Assembly (NCBI GenBank): GCA_026419785.1 | Contig: JAODTK010004854.1 | Span: 1-64,000, forward strand | Length of the DNA stretch: 64,000 nucleotides | DNA from: Sclerodactyla briareus | Lineage: Eukaryota; Echinodermata; Holothuroidea; Dendrochirotida; Sclerodactylidae | Direction of reading: 5' to 3' | In this document: piece by piece, positions 51,403 through 64,000 of the stretch | Numbering within the stretch: the stretch's first letter is position 1 | How the letters are laid out: the number at the start of each line of letters is the position of its first letter | The notes under the pieces: model-generated | Told to the model about the DNA's origin: nothing | The model's input: only the letters and a program-made list of their open reading frames with translations | The model's database searches: none | Made by a program: the position numbers and the translations under genes

Positions 51403-51543
51403 ATTGTGTGTGTGTGTGTGTGTGTTTGCGTGTGTGTAGTGTGCGTGTGTGTAGTGTGCGTGTGTGGTATGTGTGTGTGTGTGTGCGGGTGTGTGTGGTC
51501 GTGTGTGTGCGTGCGCGCGTGTGTGAGGCTGGTGTGTGTGTAT
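51403..51543. repeat. (GT)n microsatellite, long and interrupted
   Basis: About 140 bp of GT with GC, AG and TA interruptions. Confidence 0.97.
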
Positions 51544-51549
51544 GTGACG

Positions 51550-54500
51550 ACTGTTTTGTAAGACCGATATCTAAAGAACGCAAGCATCTATTGAATTCGA
51601 ATTAGACCCGTAGTATAACGGGGAACCCTCTATTGTTTTTTCGTCTGAGGATCCATAGAGTCAAGACAGGTCCCATTCTGGGAAAGCCCGTAAAATCGGT
51701 AAACTGAACAACGAACGAAAATGATGTAGAGAGCTTAGAATTGGCACGAAAGGTTGTCACGTGGAGATGATGATCCTCGTCGTGTTGGTGACAGTAGAAG
51801 GTCACATCAGGTCTGTTTACGTGAATTTACAGATCCCAGTGAGGAAGGCAATAAACCAAAAAGCATCTTCAGTCGTCAGTGCGAGCAAAAAAAAAAAAAA
51901 AAAAACACTGAGCCCTGGGTTTTGTTAAATTCTGGCCGCAACCAGAACCCGAAGTCGTTTAGTTCACGATTACCTACCATTCAGGTCAGAAAATATGTAT
52001 CAGTGCTAATAGTTGTAATTTTATGTAACTCTATAGTCTCTTACACAATACACATCTTACAGCAAAAGCGCTCCCTTTATGTTCGTCCAGTTTACATTCA
52101 TTGCTCCAAGGACATATCGGTCTAGTGAAGCAATAAATTGGTTTACCAGGTCTGCGACCTAGCATTGTGGATTATTCCAATATGCACAGTAGCTACAATT
52201 CAACCTCTTACCAGCCTTCTATGCGTCGAATATAAATTCATCTGTACAAAATACAACCATCAATACAACCCACTTAAAATAGTTACAGATAAGCAGTATA
52301 GAGGTGTTATCGCTCGAAACACAGGAACCGAAGAATACGGTAATGGACAAAGACTATACCGACTAGCGAGTATAAGCGTGGTTAGAAGCAGCAAAAAGAC
52401 GGTGCCATGCAGGCCTAGCTTCGAATCCGGGGATTAGATAGGGGATTATTACGTGGATTAGATAGCTAGATAATAATCCAATATCAAACAATGGGTCTTA
52501 TCAATAAGCCTCACGGTTAATGGGATTAATTTTCTATTGTGTCAAAGGTCAGTTCGACGTTGCAAGGACGGTGTGCCGACAGAACTTCCGAAACCCTCTC
52601 AAATGAAAAATGAAACATCCCCCCCAGTACAAGTTTAACAGAATTCCCCCATGATGATCAGTTGTAACATCCGAAAGATGGGATGAATTGTTTGCGTTTC
52701 AAGAGTGATGACAGTCTCCAAATAGGCCGTAATGATAGAGCGATGGGAGAATCTCGTCTGTTCTCCCGAGCTGTTTAGAATGAGCATGCGCACTTACAAC
52801 CTGGAAAAGGATTCTCTGTCTGTACAGGCAGGGTTAGACCTATATCACGGGTGTGGTTCTCGTTTTCCAGCCGACTTGGGGGGAAGGGGGTGTGGTGACG
52901 AACAATATAAATGTTCAGAACAATGGATAATAGAGTGGACCGTAGGTCTCGATCGCAAAAGATAACATTACCATAGATCCCCAGTTATACACAGATTAAA
53001 CAACGACCGATGTGATTGGTTGTTTGTATTGTATGATAACCATTGTACTCATGTTAGGGCAATGATTAGCGTGGATAAAATGAAGAGTTTTTAATGCAGC
53101 AATATTCGAAAAAAAAACGCACTGACCCTACATCATGAATAGTGAATTTCATACTTACCTAAATAACGTCCGTCATCGGCAATACGTAGAGGATGTGGGG
53201 AGAGGCAAGCTGGCCACGAAAAAAAAAACAATAGAGAGAAAGATCGTACAGGAAAAGAGGGCGTAGCACTTGGGGGATGGGGTCGGACCCCCAACCTTTA
53301 TGAGAGGCCTCCATTACATGAAGGCTCTTTCTCCCACCACCGTCCCAAACATTCAACAAGTAGTCAGTAAAAGAAAAATGAACTATGACCTTCCTGATGA
53401 ATGTCCGGGAAAAAAAACGGCCCACAGCAGGTATTTTGTAAAGCGAATTTGTGACAAAAGAGCAGGGCAAAAAGTACGCCCCCTTTCCAATTGGATGTTT
53501 CTTGTGGGAGAAGAAACAGGTGGCAATATGGTGTACAAAAACTCGTTATATTCCTAAACTAAGGAGTTGAAAATTATTGTCACCCAAATAACTGCCTCGA
53601 AAACACTATACAGATGGTGGAAAACAAATTACCAATGATACAGATGACCATAGTGAACACTATGAAAAGAAGGTAATGTCACTTTTGAAATTCCAACACA
53701 AATACCTTCATTACAATGAAACATACGTATTCACGCAGGACACATTACTTTTATTATAATGGCAAGAACTGATATGCCAATAACTAAATTTATATGTCCA
53801 TAATTGTATGAGTAATAAGGTTCAAAGGACAACCCTGCAGTATCAATAAAACGAGGCTAATATAATAGCTAGGCAAAACTTAATGATGTCGTTCAAAACC
53901 ACCACGTTTCAACGAGTTTCCAGTAGTGGAAGTAGTACCTTTGAGATCGTGCATTTGTATTCGCAAGATCGAGAAGCATGCCAACATGCAATAAAAATGA
54001 TGTCATAATTACCCTGTAAATATTATTCGTTGTTCTAATTGAAATTTACCCAATAATTTAACTTAGAAAATTATATCCTAAGAGGGATTTCTGTGGTGGG
54101 TGGTATCTATGATGGTTACTTTCGTGGAAGAAAGATGAAATAGAAGCTCTAGGAATGTTGAGTTATTTAAAAACATAAAACAATAGAATATCATAGGTAC
54201 TTAGTCAGTGTTTGTTGATTGAACGTCAGCATTGTGCACATAGGGACTCTCCGGAAGTTCTCTGCATAATGGACCAAACCTTGAAGGTCAATAACTCCAC
54301 ATAGAAACATCGGATTGAGCTGTGGTTTGGATTTGTAGATAAAAAAAATAAATATCCCCTACACTGGTACCTTCGCTTGCCCACCCATCATGCAGATGTC
54401 TCACCAAACAAATGCCGATACAAGATTTCAGTGTACTGTGAGGATTATAACATGCAGGGGCGCCAGGAATTTGCCAGACGGTCTAGCAAGGTCACGATAG

Positions 54501-56630
54501 AAAGGCAAGAGAGGGAGGCGTCCATGCGTCATGCCCGGGACATGTAGACCTTACCCTGCCTGCCGCAACGAAATATTCTGGCCTTCTGGCCTTCTGGCCA
54601 AATTTTAAAAAACAAAAAGTCTCCAACCATTTTGAGAAATTTCCCTCGTCCGGGCTAGGGGGGGGTAGAGGCACCGAGAATATGCTCAGCCTTCATATTT
54701 GACTCGCGTTGAATAAAAGGAAGTACAATAGGCTCTCGTGGAGGGGGGGGGGGGCACAATTTATATCAATACTACAGCCCCACCCCCACCCCCACCCCAC
54801 CCCTTTTCGCTCTTCCAGTCAGAGTTACATCATCAGCTTCCCGGTCTTTCGGCACTATCAGGTGCATTATTTGGATTTGATCTTGATGAGTCGATTTAAT
54901 ACCTGCTATGTGTCCGCGTAAGTTGAATTAATTCCTCGATATTAATCAAGTTGACCTCCGTTGTCGAGGGATGCGGTAGATTCTGATCCATGAAAGCAGC
55001 CGCCTGGCAAAATCAACAGTTCAAAAAAGCACCAAATAGAACCTCCGTTTCAGTTCCATTTGTACCTATAATACAACGAACAAATCGCGAAAGCGAGTAT
55101 GTTCCAAATCAATCGCACATACGAAATGTATTTTCTCCGCGAACAAAGAAAGTTAAAAAGTAACTTTTCGAAGCTACGCGTCAACTAGTAGTAGGGCGCT
55201 CCGCTCAGATATTCACGCGGGAAGTGTGATGAGCCTGAACCCAACGTGTACTGGTTTGACGCTTCAATTTCAGATACGGATTGGAGGGGATAATCGGTTT
55301 GTTCAGTTATTCCCTCCCCGGATAACGCGTCTGCAGACGGACATCGGAATCCCTGTTTTTACTGTATGGCGTGGCCTCTGTTGTGTGAGGGTGTATGTAG
55401 AGACGAAATGCCCAACCCTTGAATTTAGATTCAACTAGTGGCATTCTTTGTGGATTACACAGATCATTAGTGTTTTTAGTTTCATAGTTTCAGCCACCAT
55501 AACCGTTTATACTAGTTCTCAATTCTCAGCGAGGAGTATGATTGGCCCCTGCGTACGCCCAATAAATTGGAAGAAAGAAATAAAAACAAACGCCACACAA
55601 TAGCATACCAGTAATGGGAATCATGTGTCAGTACGTACACCTCACTTAAACGTCATAACTTTTGTGTCGTTATGTTATGGATCGGTTCCACCTAATGTAA
55701 GGGAGTTCTATATATTTAATACAAAATCTGACAACTTAAGACGTATAGAATACAATAATTGTACACATAAGAAATATTGATATAACAAAGCACTCCTCGA
55801 TTCGTGTTCAAGGTATACGTTTCTCCAAATCGTACATGCGCTACGGTACATCCCTATTTTTCTATATTGGGCAAAAATGACATACACTGGTTATCTTAGA
55901 AAACGGGCTAAGGGTACATTGAGTGCAAAAGACACGTACAAAAAAACAAACACAATTTTGTTCATTATTCTTTGAAAAATTCAAAAAGTTTATGAGTTGA
56001 TAAAAAAGCATGTGTCTAATAAGGAGGCGGTAAATTTAGAGGGACAAGGGGAGTGAGCGCTGGATGGTGGAAAGATGGCCGTTTGGTGTTAGTGTTCACT
56101 GTATATGACGTAGCAGAGCTCGTATCGGGATAACTCGTTTGCAGCATGTAAAGGCATTATGATTCAATGAGTAATAACTAAAAATATACACGGTAAGACG
56201 CCTCATTCATGAACCGTACTTAAAAGCGAAGACATGCAATCATGAAACGAACGTCTTGTGTCATGGGTAATTCCATAAACAAGGGGAACCAAAACCTTTG
56301 AATAGACATTTTAGGGTTTAATTCAGGAATAGGTGATTTGTAATGTATGAAAAGAAACCAGTATTCTCCAATAATGTCTGAGAGTCATTTTCATAGATCT
56401 GGATTGACTATAATCCTCTTAAGAGAGTTGTCGCATTCCATGAAAATTAATAGTTTCCCTTATGTAAAGGGAACATAAATTTGAACCACATTTTGATATT
56501 TTACACAATTTTTATGTAATTTTCTTTGAAGAGAAAGACAAGCTGACGCTAACAATAATTCAATAATTCGCTGTCATGCCTCAAGGTTATGAGCATATTA
56601 TGGATTCCCCGTGTAAATGTATACAGGGAA
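51550..56630. other. Intergenic to start of copy B, no gene supported
   Basis: Contains an A17-type run at 51888-51904, a CCTTCTGGCCTTCTGGCC mini-repeat at 54582-54599, a G run at 54742-54753 and CCCCAC repeats at 54780-54800. Short frames such as 53270-53557 (+) and 52138-52437 (+) have no domain or splice support. Confidence 0.5.
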
Positions 56631-58224
56631 ACATGAATTAGTATTTTTGCACTATTTCAATTTGGGAAAAGCTGGAAGGTTGGCACACTGTGTATTACAA
56701 GTCATACTATGTCAAATAGAGCAATCCAAAATGACAATAAAAACAAGTTAGGGTACATTTTTGTTTCATTCATATAAAATTTCACAACGTAAATTCGACA
56801 GGAAACATGAAAATGTTTTTCTAAAATTTGTAAAGGCCATATTTTTCATTCTATGTGAAACAATTCCTTCAAAGTTTTCTGCTGTACATAGCCATTGGAA
56901 AAAAATGTACTGGCATGAGTAAATCCGACATTTACTATGGACTTATTACCATGTGTATGGTGCAAGAGTTCCTTCTGTAAAAGAGGACAACTAAATTTAC
57001 ACGAGAGCAAACTTTTGTTAGAGGCAAAAGGTCATATAACAGATTTCCTTCAAACTAGCACAGGTGAAAAGGGGGCATGTAAAAATTCGACCACCCCGAG
57101 GTTCTAGCAAGTCACTTCCAAGAAATATTTGAGGAATGTATGACATGATAACAAAAATACGAAAGAAGGTATTAACTTTGGAATGAATAAGATAATTCTT
57201 CAATATTTTATGAACGATCCTGTAGGTTTTTATTCGACTCCCAATCTATAGTTGAAGGGTTTGCAAAAGTACACGTTTTACCTGACATGGGTTATACGGG
57301 GATCCTGTGGTCCCCCCCCCCCCCCGTGATGTCACAAGGCGAATTCTGCAATAGTTTGTGCCCTTACTCATTCGGATCAACTGAAATTCGGATGGAGGGT
57401 CGGCTGCCATAGTGGTAAATAGCTAATACCAAAAGTGAAGTCATATTTACATGACCATCAGCCTGTAAGGCCCTCAACTGTAAGAATGTGGAGTTTCCCA
57501 CCAAAGAGTAATTCAATTGTAACTTCGAAACTGTACCGTCTTACATCAATCTTCTCCGGAGTAGGATGCCAATTTTACTCCTCCCGATCGCGATTGAGGG
57601 CAACGGCCAAGGGTGCAATCAACGTCTGAAGTTTGATGGTCCAAAGCAAATTTTAGGAGCGCAAAGCAGTGATGAATATTTTTGTGTCGGCAAAAAAAAC
57701 TCTATGTATGGCGGCGCTCATAAGATTTTGGGGTCACGAACCACCGCCTCCAGCTGGTTGCGACGACGGCCAGCGTCGTTCGTCGCTGTCACCGTCTTTG
57801 CCAAATATTGTGGGGACATACTCTTTTTTTCTATCTCTCTCTTTTCAAGAGTCACTCTGTGAAAAATGAATATAAATGGTGATTCTTTGAATATTTGAGG
57901 GCGTAGGCAGACACCTGTTCTGAATATATGGCGCCGCTACTTAGTTTCAGGCCACGCGTTGAAAGAAGAAAAAAGAAGGAGCTGCTGGTCTCATTACCAG
58001 TAAAGAGTTGAATACACTGCTTAACATCGCTGTCAAGGGTTCTCATTCAAAATGAGCTGAGAAAAATATCGGCGAAATTCTTTTGAAAAAAGTAAAAAAA
58101 AAAATGTCATAAGTAGGCCTAACTAATCGATGGAGATCATCCCCACTGATCTGGAATTTGTCAGGTCACCCTCAGTTTGGGGACTGTCATGAGTACTTTC
58201 AACTAAGATCAAGACCAACTGCAG

Positions 58225-58650
58225 TTCACATTCTCCAAGTTTCGTTCGAATCTGACAGAGTTAGAAAAATCTCGAATAAAACGCAAATTTGACCTCTGGT
58301 GACCTTGAAATTACCGTCATTTTTTCGGGACCCACTTTTGTCCCCACTCATCAGTTTCATCCATGTTAAATCGACTAACTCTGTATATTCGCAAAAAACA
58401 ATAAATTTGACTTCCGGTGACCTTGAAATCACCGTCATGTTTTTCGGGCCATTTGTTGTCCCCACCCACCAAGTTTCATGTAAATCGAACTAACTCTGTT
58501 TTTCCGTTCAAAACCTGCAAAATAGAGGGCAGCAAACATGCAGTGACGCCCACTTTTGAACTCATCCGAGATTTTGCCAGGACAGACATGTGTACCAAAT
58601 TTCAGATCGATCGGCTTAAGTGTTAAAGAGTTATTGCGCTATATAAAAGA
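58225..58650 (+). repeat. Dispersed repeat R-C, copy 4, inside copy B
   Basis: Two and a half tandem units of about 125 bp, built on 'GGTGACCTTGAAAT.ACCGTCAT.TTTTCGGG' and 'GTCCCCAC.CA.CAAGTTTCAT', lie at 58300-58500. Then 'GCAGTGACGCCCACTTTTGAACTCATCCGAGATTTTG', 'GACATGTGTACCAAATTTCAGATCGATCGG' and 'AAGAGTTATTGCGC'. Absent from copy A, so it differs between the duplicates. It lacks the hairpin tail. Confidence 0.88.
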
Positions 58651-58870
58651 GCAGATAGATATGGAAAATATACTTTACGGATGCTGTCAAATCATATTTA
58701 AGCCATCTGATATTCAAATCTTCTTAAAGTTCCATTCAGCCTTTGAACTATTCGAGAAAAGAAGCATCATTGATATTGAAAATGAATGTCATCGTTCGAT
58801 AACTCATCTACAAGAAGCACTTCAGTCAAAATCACAGTACTCAAACCATTTCTATTCTCGGAGAAAATGA
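58640..58870 (+). CDS. Short coding-like fragment, unassigned
   Basis: About 75 codons following the R-C copy, ending TGA at 58870, read as a helical, Ile/Glu/Ser-rich peptide (for example SIIDIENECHRSITHLQEAL). It is present only in copy B and starts within or just after the repeat, so its true 5' boundary is unclear. No family recognised. It may be an exon carried with the inserted DNA, or chance. Confidence 0.25.
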   Translation, partial: YIKEQIDMENILYGCCQIIFKPSDIQIFLKFHSAFELFEKRSIIDIENECHRSITHLQEALQSKSQYSNHFYSRRK

Positions 58871-59504
58871 TGGATGGATGGTGCCCGCCCCCCTGGTCCC
58901 TTCTATTACTGGTGCCCATAGCAGGATATACCAGGTGAATCTATCTCACTGCTGATAATAGCGATGACTCGCGACAGTATTGACTGGCGTGATGAGCCAG
59001 AATTTTACGATGGGAGGGGGTGGGGAGGATAACTGCGCGGCAGTCGTGGCCAGACTCCCGTCAACCGAACCCTCCACCAATGAATCATTGCTATGTTAAC
59101 ATGTTTTTTTATTTGGTTTCCACGGGTTCATAAAGCCGATTAGGGCTCATCAAGGAAGTCTGGTCGTGTTGTTCGTAGATGAGCACTGCCGAAAAACTCG
59201 CCTTCTCCTCCCGACTAGTTCTCAAATGTTATCGAGGCTGGGGTGTTGCTGTAACCATTCCCAACCTGCTCTCGGGACCGCCATTGTACTTCCCCATTCA
59301 AAGAGACGATCAGTAAATCCGGGAACCGACCACTTTTCTCGGTACCAGAAGGAACGGTAGAATAAAGTCCAACATTACTGGTCAGAGCCAACCAATGGGA
59401 ATTATTGATAATATCCCGTAACAAACCACAGAAACCCACTATACATTATAGAGGAACCATAAGGTAACGACCAACACCTCCACCATGTAATGCGAGTACA
59501 TTCA

Positions 59505-59590
59505 CCTAGAGGATACGACCACTGGAACTCGAACTCGCAATGTTTGCTTGCAGAGCTTCACTGATACCAGTCTACCACTCTTCCTCCCAA
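59505..59590 (-). repeat. tRNA-like SINE head, second copy
   Basis: On - it reads GAGTGGTAGACTGGTATCAGTG (A-box/D-arm-like), CTCTGCAAGCAAACATT (TGC anticodon-like) and GAGTTCGAGTTCCAGTGG (B-box-like). It matches the + strand segment at 40655-40725 over about 50 bp. Confidence 0.6.
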
Positions 59591-60639
59591 TGAGCAGTAA
59601 TGTTATGACTAATAACCTCTTCAGCAAATATTTCTGGACAGCATCATCCAGGTCTTACAGGACATTCAACGGTCTCTGGTACCAGCGATTCCTACATATC
59701 TACATGCACTAACCGTTTTTTTGTAGATTCTCTCCGGCAGGCCAAATCACGTCTATCTCTCTAGAATACGAATGGTATCGGAGTAAACCAGTCCTAAGAC
59801 CCCCAGCCGTTGTTGACACTCTAAGATCACCTTGTTCATGAACATTGATTAGGACCCACAACACTCAGCACGTTTTTGCGTCACCAACTGTACTATCTGA
59901 CTGCCCAGGTCCAATTTTCATCACGTTACCCGACACAGCAAAGAAATGGAACGTTGAACGCTACCAATTTAAAGTTGAAGTTCTCGCGCTGCTCGAAACT
60001 GCGAGCAGCTTACGCGCTTCTCCGGACGCATCAAGAGATGATTGGTGTAGCGTAACGAGCGGAACGTGCACATGGCTGACTCGTGGATAACTCGTTGAAT
60101 GTTCAGTTATTTCTGAGACAAAAAAAAAATATCATTGCGTCAGTGAGATATACATGTGTATATTCGCACGTTTCTCTCTCGTAATTCAAATCAAATCATT
60201 TCAGGCGTTCGATTAAGAGTTCGTGCATGCAGTAGAGGTTCGTGCATTTTATTTAGGAATGTGGTTCGTTTCAGACACTTCGATTTTGAGAAGGTGTTGT
60301 GATGGTGCACTGTATTCATGGAATTATTACCTCACAGGCCCTCTTCTCCCTGGTTCAGCTGAAATCTGAAGAGATCGTGTAGCAGAACGATAAACCTGAA
60401 TCTCCACCCTAAGGTTCTCATGCGAAATCCATCAGACAGAAGTCAGCTCGCTATTTCACTATTATTCACTGTTACTGGTCGTCATAGCAGTAGCGGTTGC
60501 TATATAGTGACAGTTATGGTAGATGAAGATCTTGAGGTTACCCTATATTGGGGTACACATGGGTGTATGGTGGTCCTTCGATTAGGTGTACTGCAAGGAG
60601 AAAGCGTTTTTATCAGAAGATACTCCGAGTTTTGATATA

Positions 60640-60890
60640 ACTGAACGAATTCAAATTTCACGCAAGGTTAATTGTCTCAAAACACATGTTTGGATTGAAA
60701 TTTGTAAAATTTAGGGTGGAAATTGGCATTTTGGACTAGCATTTTAATTATTCTACAATCTTTTTACCGTACGCATAAGTGGTGGTTACTGGTTACAATA
60801 GCCAACTCATCTTTTTCCTTGCATTTAGGCAAAATTACCAAAATCGTTCAAGGGTAATACGTTATTTTCGACTGTCTCATTGTGCGTGAA
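60640..60890 (-). repeat. Dispersed repeat R-A, copy 5 (degenerate)
   Basis: Shares 'TTGCATTTAGGCAAAATTACCAAAATCGTTCAAGGG' with copy 3 (23934-23975) and 'AATTTAGGGTGGAAATTGGCATTTTGG' with the copy 1 region near 8895-8925. Present only in copy B. Confidence 0.5.
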
Positions 60891-63800
60891 TATCAATACA
60901 CTACTGAACATGGAACACGGAATGTAACAGCTACTCCAGCACTACTCCAGTACTATATGTTATAAGCTTATCAAACGAACTATAGGCACGTGAATTATTA
61001 TCAGGGTTGGTTGGCACCGAGAATAGGTAGATGAAAAAGGTTCACAGGGAGACACATTGATATACCTGCGTGAATAACAAAAAGTTAATGTTATATATAC
61101 TTTCTTGCGTTGCAACTGTACTGAACTTTCGTTTTAGTCGCCTCTTGGAATGGAATATTCTATACCACTCTGAATTCACATTGGAGTTGGAACCAAAGAC
61201 CGTTCAAGCCAGGTGTACCTTCTTGTGACATATGCTTACCGGGCTACTGGTAACTCAGAAAGAACGAGTCATTGGAGAACTAATCACGAAGAAGCACTAA
61301 CATAATGATGACGGTATACCTATCTGCTAGGATGTCACCGCTCTTTCTGCATATTAACGCTGACCAGAATCCTTGGTAATCCCTATAATTATCGGCGCCT
61401 GGTCGTGGCAATGTGTTCCGAGGCTTACAATATGACGTCACCCTATACCAGCGATTCGTGACGTCATTCACATCTCACCAGGGGCCGTTTTATCACAGGA
61501 AGTAGCCTGTAGACCTACAGCGACGATCAGCTATGTTTCCTGTCAGCCTCGACCCCTGCTGGTGATATAGATGATATGGGCCGCGACGACTATACCCAAA
61601 TATGATGGGTATACGTAACTCACAGTCGAGAAAATCCAATCACAATCGACCTTTAACACAGTGAAAACAAATCCGTTATATAGAACACGGGCATTTTCCG
61701 TCGACTCATTGCTTTTGGAGCGAATGAGATGGTAAATCACGTGACCGAGGGCTCTTGTTGTTGTTATATATTCACCCCAAGAGAGTAATTGAACAGAATA
61801 AAAGCTTTAGAATCGCCAATATATTCAACAAGACTCAACCTCGTCAGAAATTATTAGCGCTGCTACACAGCCATCCAGCCAAGAATACCGCAACAATTAC
61901 TCCTGTGTAATCTATTCATTTCCCTATACGTATTGTCTCGAGGAACATCAGTTATACACCACTCCCGATCAAGGAATTGGTAAGTACTACAATACTATGT
62001 TTTTGATTGAACCAACAGCTCTTATTATATAATTATTAGCAGCCCAAAGCCTTTAGTATAATATTGGAGTTGATATGTCTATTCATTCGGTTTCTGTTGG
62101 GTCGAATCGAAGGTTGCCTCTTGCCAAGAGGTATTAGCAGCTTTAGCCTACCACCAGATCAGTAATTCCATTTGGACTGAAGCGCTGTACAGTAATAATT
62201 GTTGCATGGGTCCGTGTTGTGTTAAATTGAAAGATGTTCCAGTCACCACAACCGGCATCATTGGTAATTCCTTGAAATCCAACTCAATTACCCCATTATA
62301 AAATATCATCCATGTCCATCAATGCCATTCGGCATCGCGTCTGGTATACCGTCACTATGATAATTCAATGCTACATACATATACCGTGATGTCGAATGAT
62401 ACACTTGGATGTTTTTTTCCCGTTACGTCATGTCAGTCGCAACGTCGTTTATTGGGACGGTTGGATGACGATATTTTCCCTTCCCTTAAAACTGATTAGG
62501 AGCCAATCAAACACCAATATGAGATAGCGTTTTTAAATCATATTGTAAAAATTAACAGTTCAGTAGCAAACATTGACAAAACTTTGGAATTCCATCCACT
62601 TTTTTGTATGTGAATTATAATCCCCCTCCCCCTCACCATCCCACCCCCCCCCCCTGTGTCCTTCACGTACATAGGTTTGTCTTCCCTTGACTAATTGCAT
62701 TTTAATAATCCCCATTTAAGATCCTTATCATTCCGATGTACATAGTCCCTCCGTTTGTCCATGTATTGCTTACATTTACTCACTGTTTGGGAAGTCAATA
62801 ATGTGTTTTGCATTCATGCCCACATTTGTCATTAAACTGAAATACGCTCCATCACGACATAATTAGGGAGACAAACTTCTCATTTGAAATCATGCCATTA
62901 GGTTCGAAAACAACGCTACAAGATCGGGGCTGCAGATAACGGATGTTTGCTATTAGCTCCAGCAGACCATCGCTATAGACTCGCTACTAACTGCTTCAAA
63001 ATTGTCATCAACCTTTCCTCTACTACCTCCCACTTCTTTTTTACACTTCGTGTATATACCTATTAGCGATTGAATCTACACCAAACCGTACGATCACACC
63101 TGTATCAAATCATTGCAACAGGAACGGTTTTTCCCTGGTTTATTAGCATGACTCACATCCGGTTCCCCATACCTTCCAATCTTTCGCTCAGATTCGTTTC
63201 TAAAATACACACTTTGTAAGCTCAACAATACTATTAAATAAGTACGTATTCGTCCACATTTGGAAGGGTCTTTATGGTCCCTTTGAATAGAAAAATGTAA
63301 TATTTCACTATGATAAGTTTCGAATTAAACCCGCGGTTCCTTATCACACACAAACCAACAGGTTAAATAAGGGATACTGGGAATCTTCATTTGGTCAGTT
63401 GCTGCGTCATTGCATCCATGAAGTCCAAAGAATACAACAAACAAAAATCGAAGAACGAATCTTCATTTGTTCGAGCACTTCATTCTAAACAAAGTCACAC
63501 ACCCCAGAATGAATAGCATTCATATTACGCAGGTAGTATTACACGGATTGGACATACACGATTATTACTTATAACAACTGATTTTCATATCATATCGAAC
63601 AATCAGGAGCAACAATATGAGGACTGTTCCTCATTCGAGATATTATTCCTGTATTTCACCTCTGCTTGCATAAAGCCATATTCCTAAAACACGCGGTGAA
63701 TTTATTCATTTTATTTTTATTTTTTTAACATTCTTATTTAACATATCCACAAACGAATTTCTGATTCCTTCTCAATCTCATCGCCACACAATTTTTGATT

Positions 63801-64000
63801 GGTCGAACAATGTGGTGATCTAGCTCCTCTCAATTATTTCCAACCACATTTCATTAGCACTATCATTCAATGATATTCTACAAAAATATCGGTCAACATC
63901 AGCAAATAACTGCCTGATTAATTTGATTAACTAAAAATGAACCATCATTTTGAATTGAATTGCTAAAACATATTAGGCCCTTTTTTCAACCATTGTCCAT

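Larger units (their letters stand above)
59486..61732. other. Copy-B-only 2.2-kb segment
   Basis: Replaces the 236-bp C-rich segment of copy A (3206-3441). It contains the tRNA-like head at 59505-59590, an R-A copy at 60640-60890 and an 81-codon frame at 59845-60090 with no recognised domain. Without clear terminal repeats, it could be several separate insertions. Confidence 0.7.
56634..64000. repeat. Segmental duplication, copy B (partial)
   Basis: This is the second copy of the sequence at 1-5664, in direct orientation about 56.6 kb downstream, and it continues beyond the window. It is about 1.7 kb longer over the matched interval because of private segments. These are 58210-58900 (carrying an R-C repeat and an open frame), a G-rich insert at about 59018-59095, and 59486-61732 (carrying a tRNA-like head and an R-A copy). 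It lacks the 500-bp segment found in A at 1126-1627. Whether the pair is a true tandem duplication or two divergent haplotypes placed in one contig cannot be told from sequence alone. Confidence 0.93.

Noticed and set aside
51318-51605. Thr/His-, Val/Cys- and Arg-rich open frames on both strands
   Set aside because: They are translations of the (GT)n microsatellite; the same applies at 8425-8690 and 23483-23721.

Overview
This is eukaryotic nuclear DNA, almost certainly from a marine invertebrate animal. Exons are small and flanked by GT/AG splice signals, genes are sparse, and most of the window is intergenic DNA made of microsatellites, long G/C and A/T homopolymers, tandem repeats and degenerate dispersed repeat families. 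Some repeat styles (strings of 'GACCTTTGACCT'-like words, 'GCCATTTTGGACGCCATCTTG' blocks, '(TTCG)n ... CCGTACGTCCGATCAGG' blocks) resemble ones I associate with echinoderms, hemichordates, molluscs and cnidarians. I cannot name the species.

Layout. Positions 1-5664 and 56634-64000 are diverged direct copies of one sequence about 56.6 kb apart. They are broken by copy-specific insertions and run off both window ends. Between them lies about 51 kb with three loci I can defend. (1) An unrecognised small gene on + (18550-19563) has a Kozak-like ATG, two phase-consistent introns and a long open frame. (2) One exon of a GH3-domain (GHDC-like) protein lies on - (22142-22305). (3) An astacin zinc metalloprotease with two C-terminal ShKT domains lies on - (49424-50335). 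Several further open stretches (about 6.5-7.4, 27.3-28.4, 32.6, 44.5 and 58.6 kb) look coding-like but are unassigned.

Repeats. I define these families by comparing the window with itself. R-A is an A/T-rich body, two copies of which have a tRNA-like head (8.7, 10.4, 23.7, 25.8 and 60.6 kb). R-B is a pair at 16.0 and 36.2 kb. R-C has four same-orientation copies (24.2, 38.2, 41.3 and 58.2 kb), two of which end in a hairpin. There is also an inverted pair (29.2/33.1 kb), tRNA-like SINE heads (40.7, 45.3 and 59.5 kb), a 16-bp minisatellite (26.5 kb), and a run of four adjacent microsatellites (37.6 kb).

The three supported loci show no common pathway: a secreted protease, a GH3-fold protein and an unknown. 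Conserved host coding sequence here is interrupted by several one-base indels while its diagnostic residues remain intact. This suggests residual indel error in the assembly, so frames and ends should be taken as approximate.
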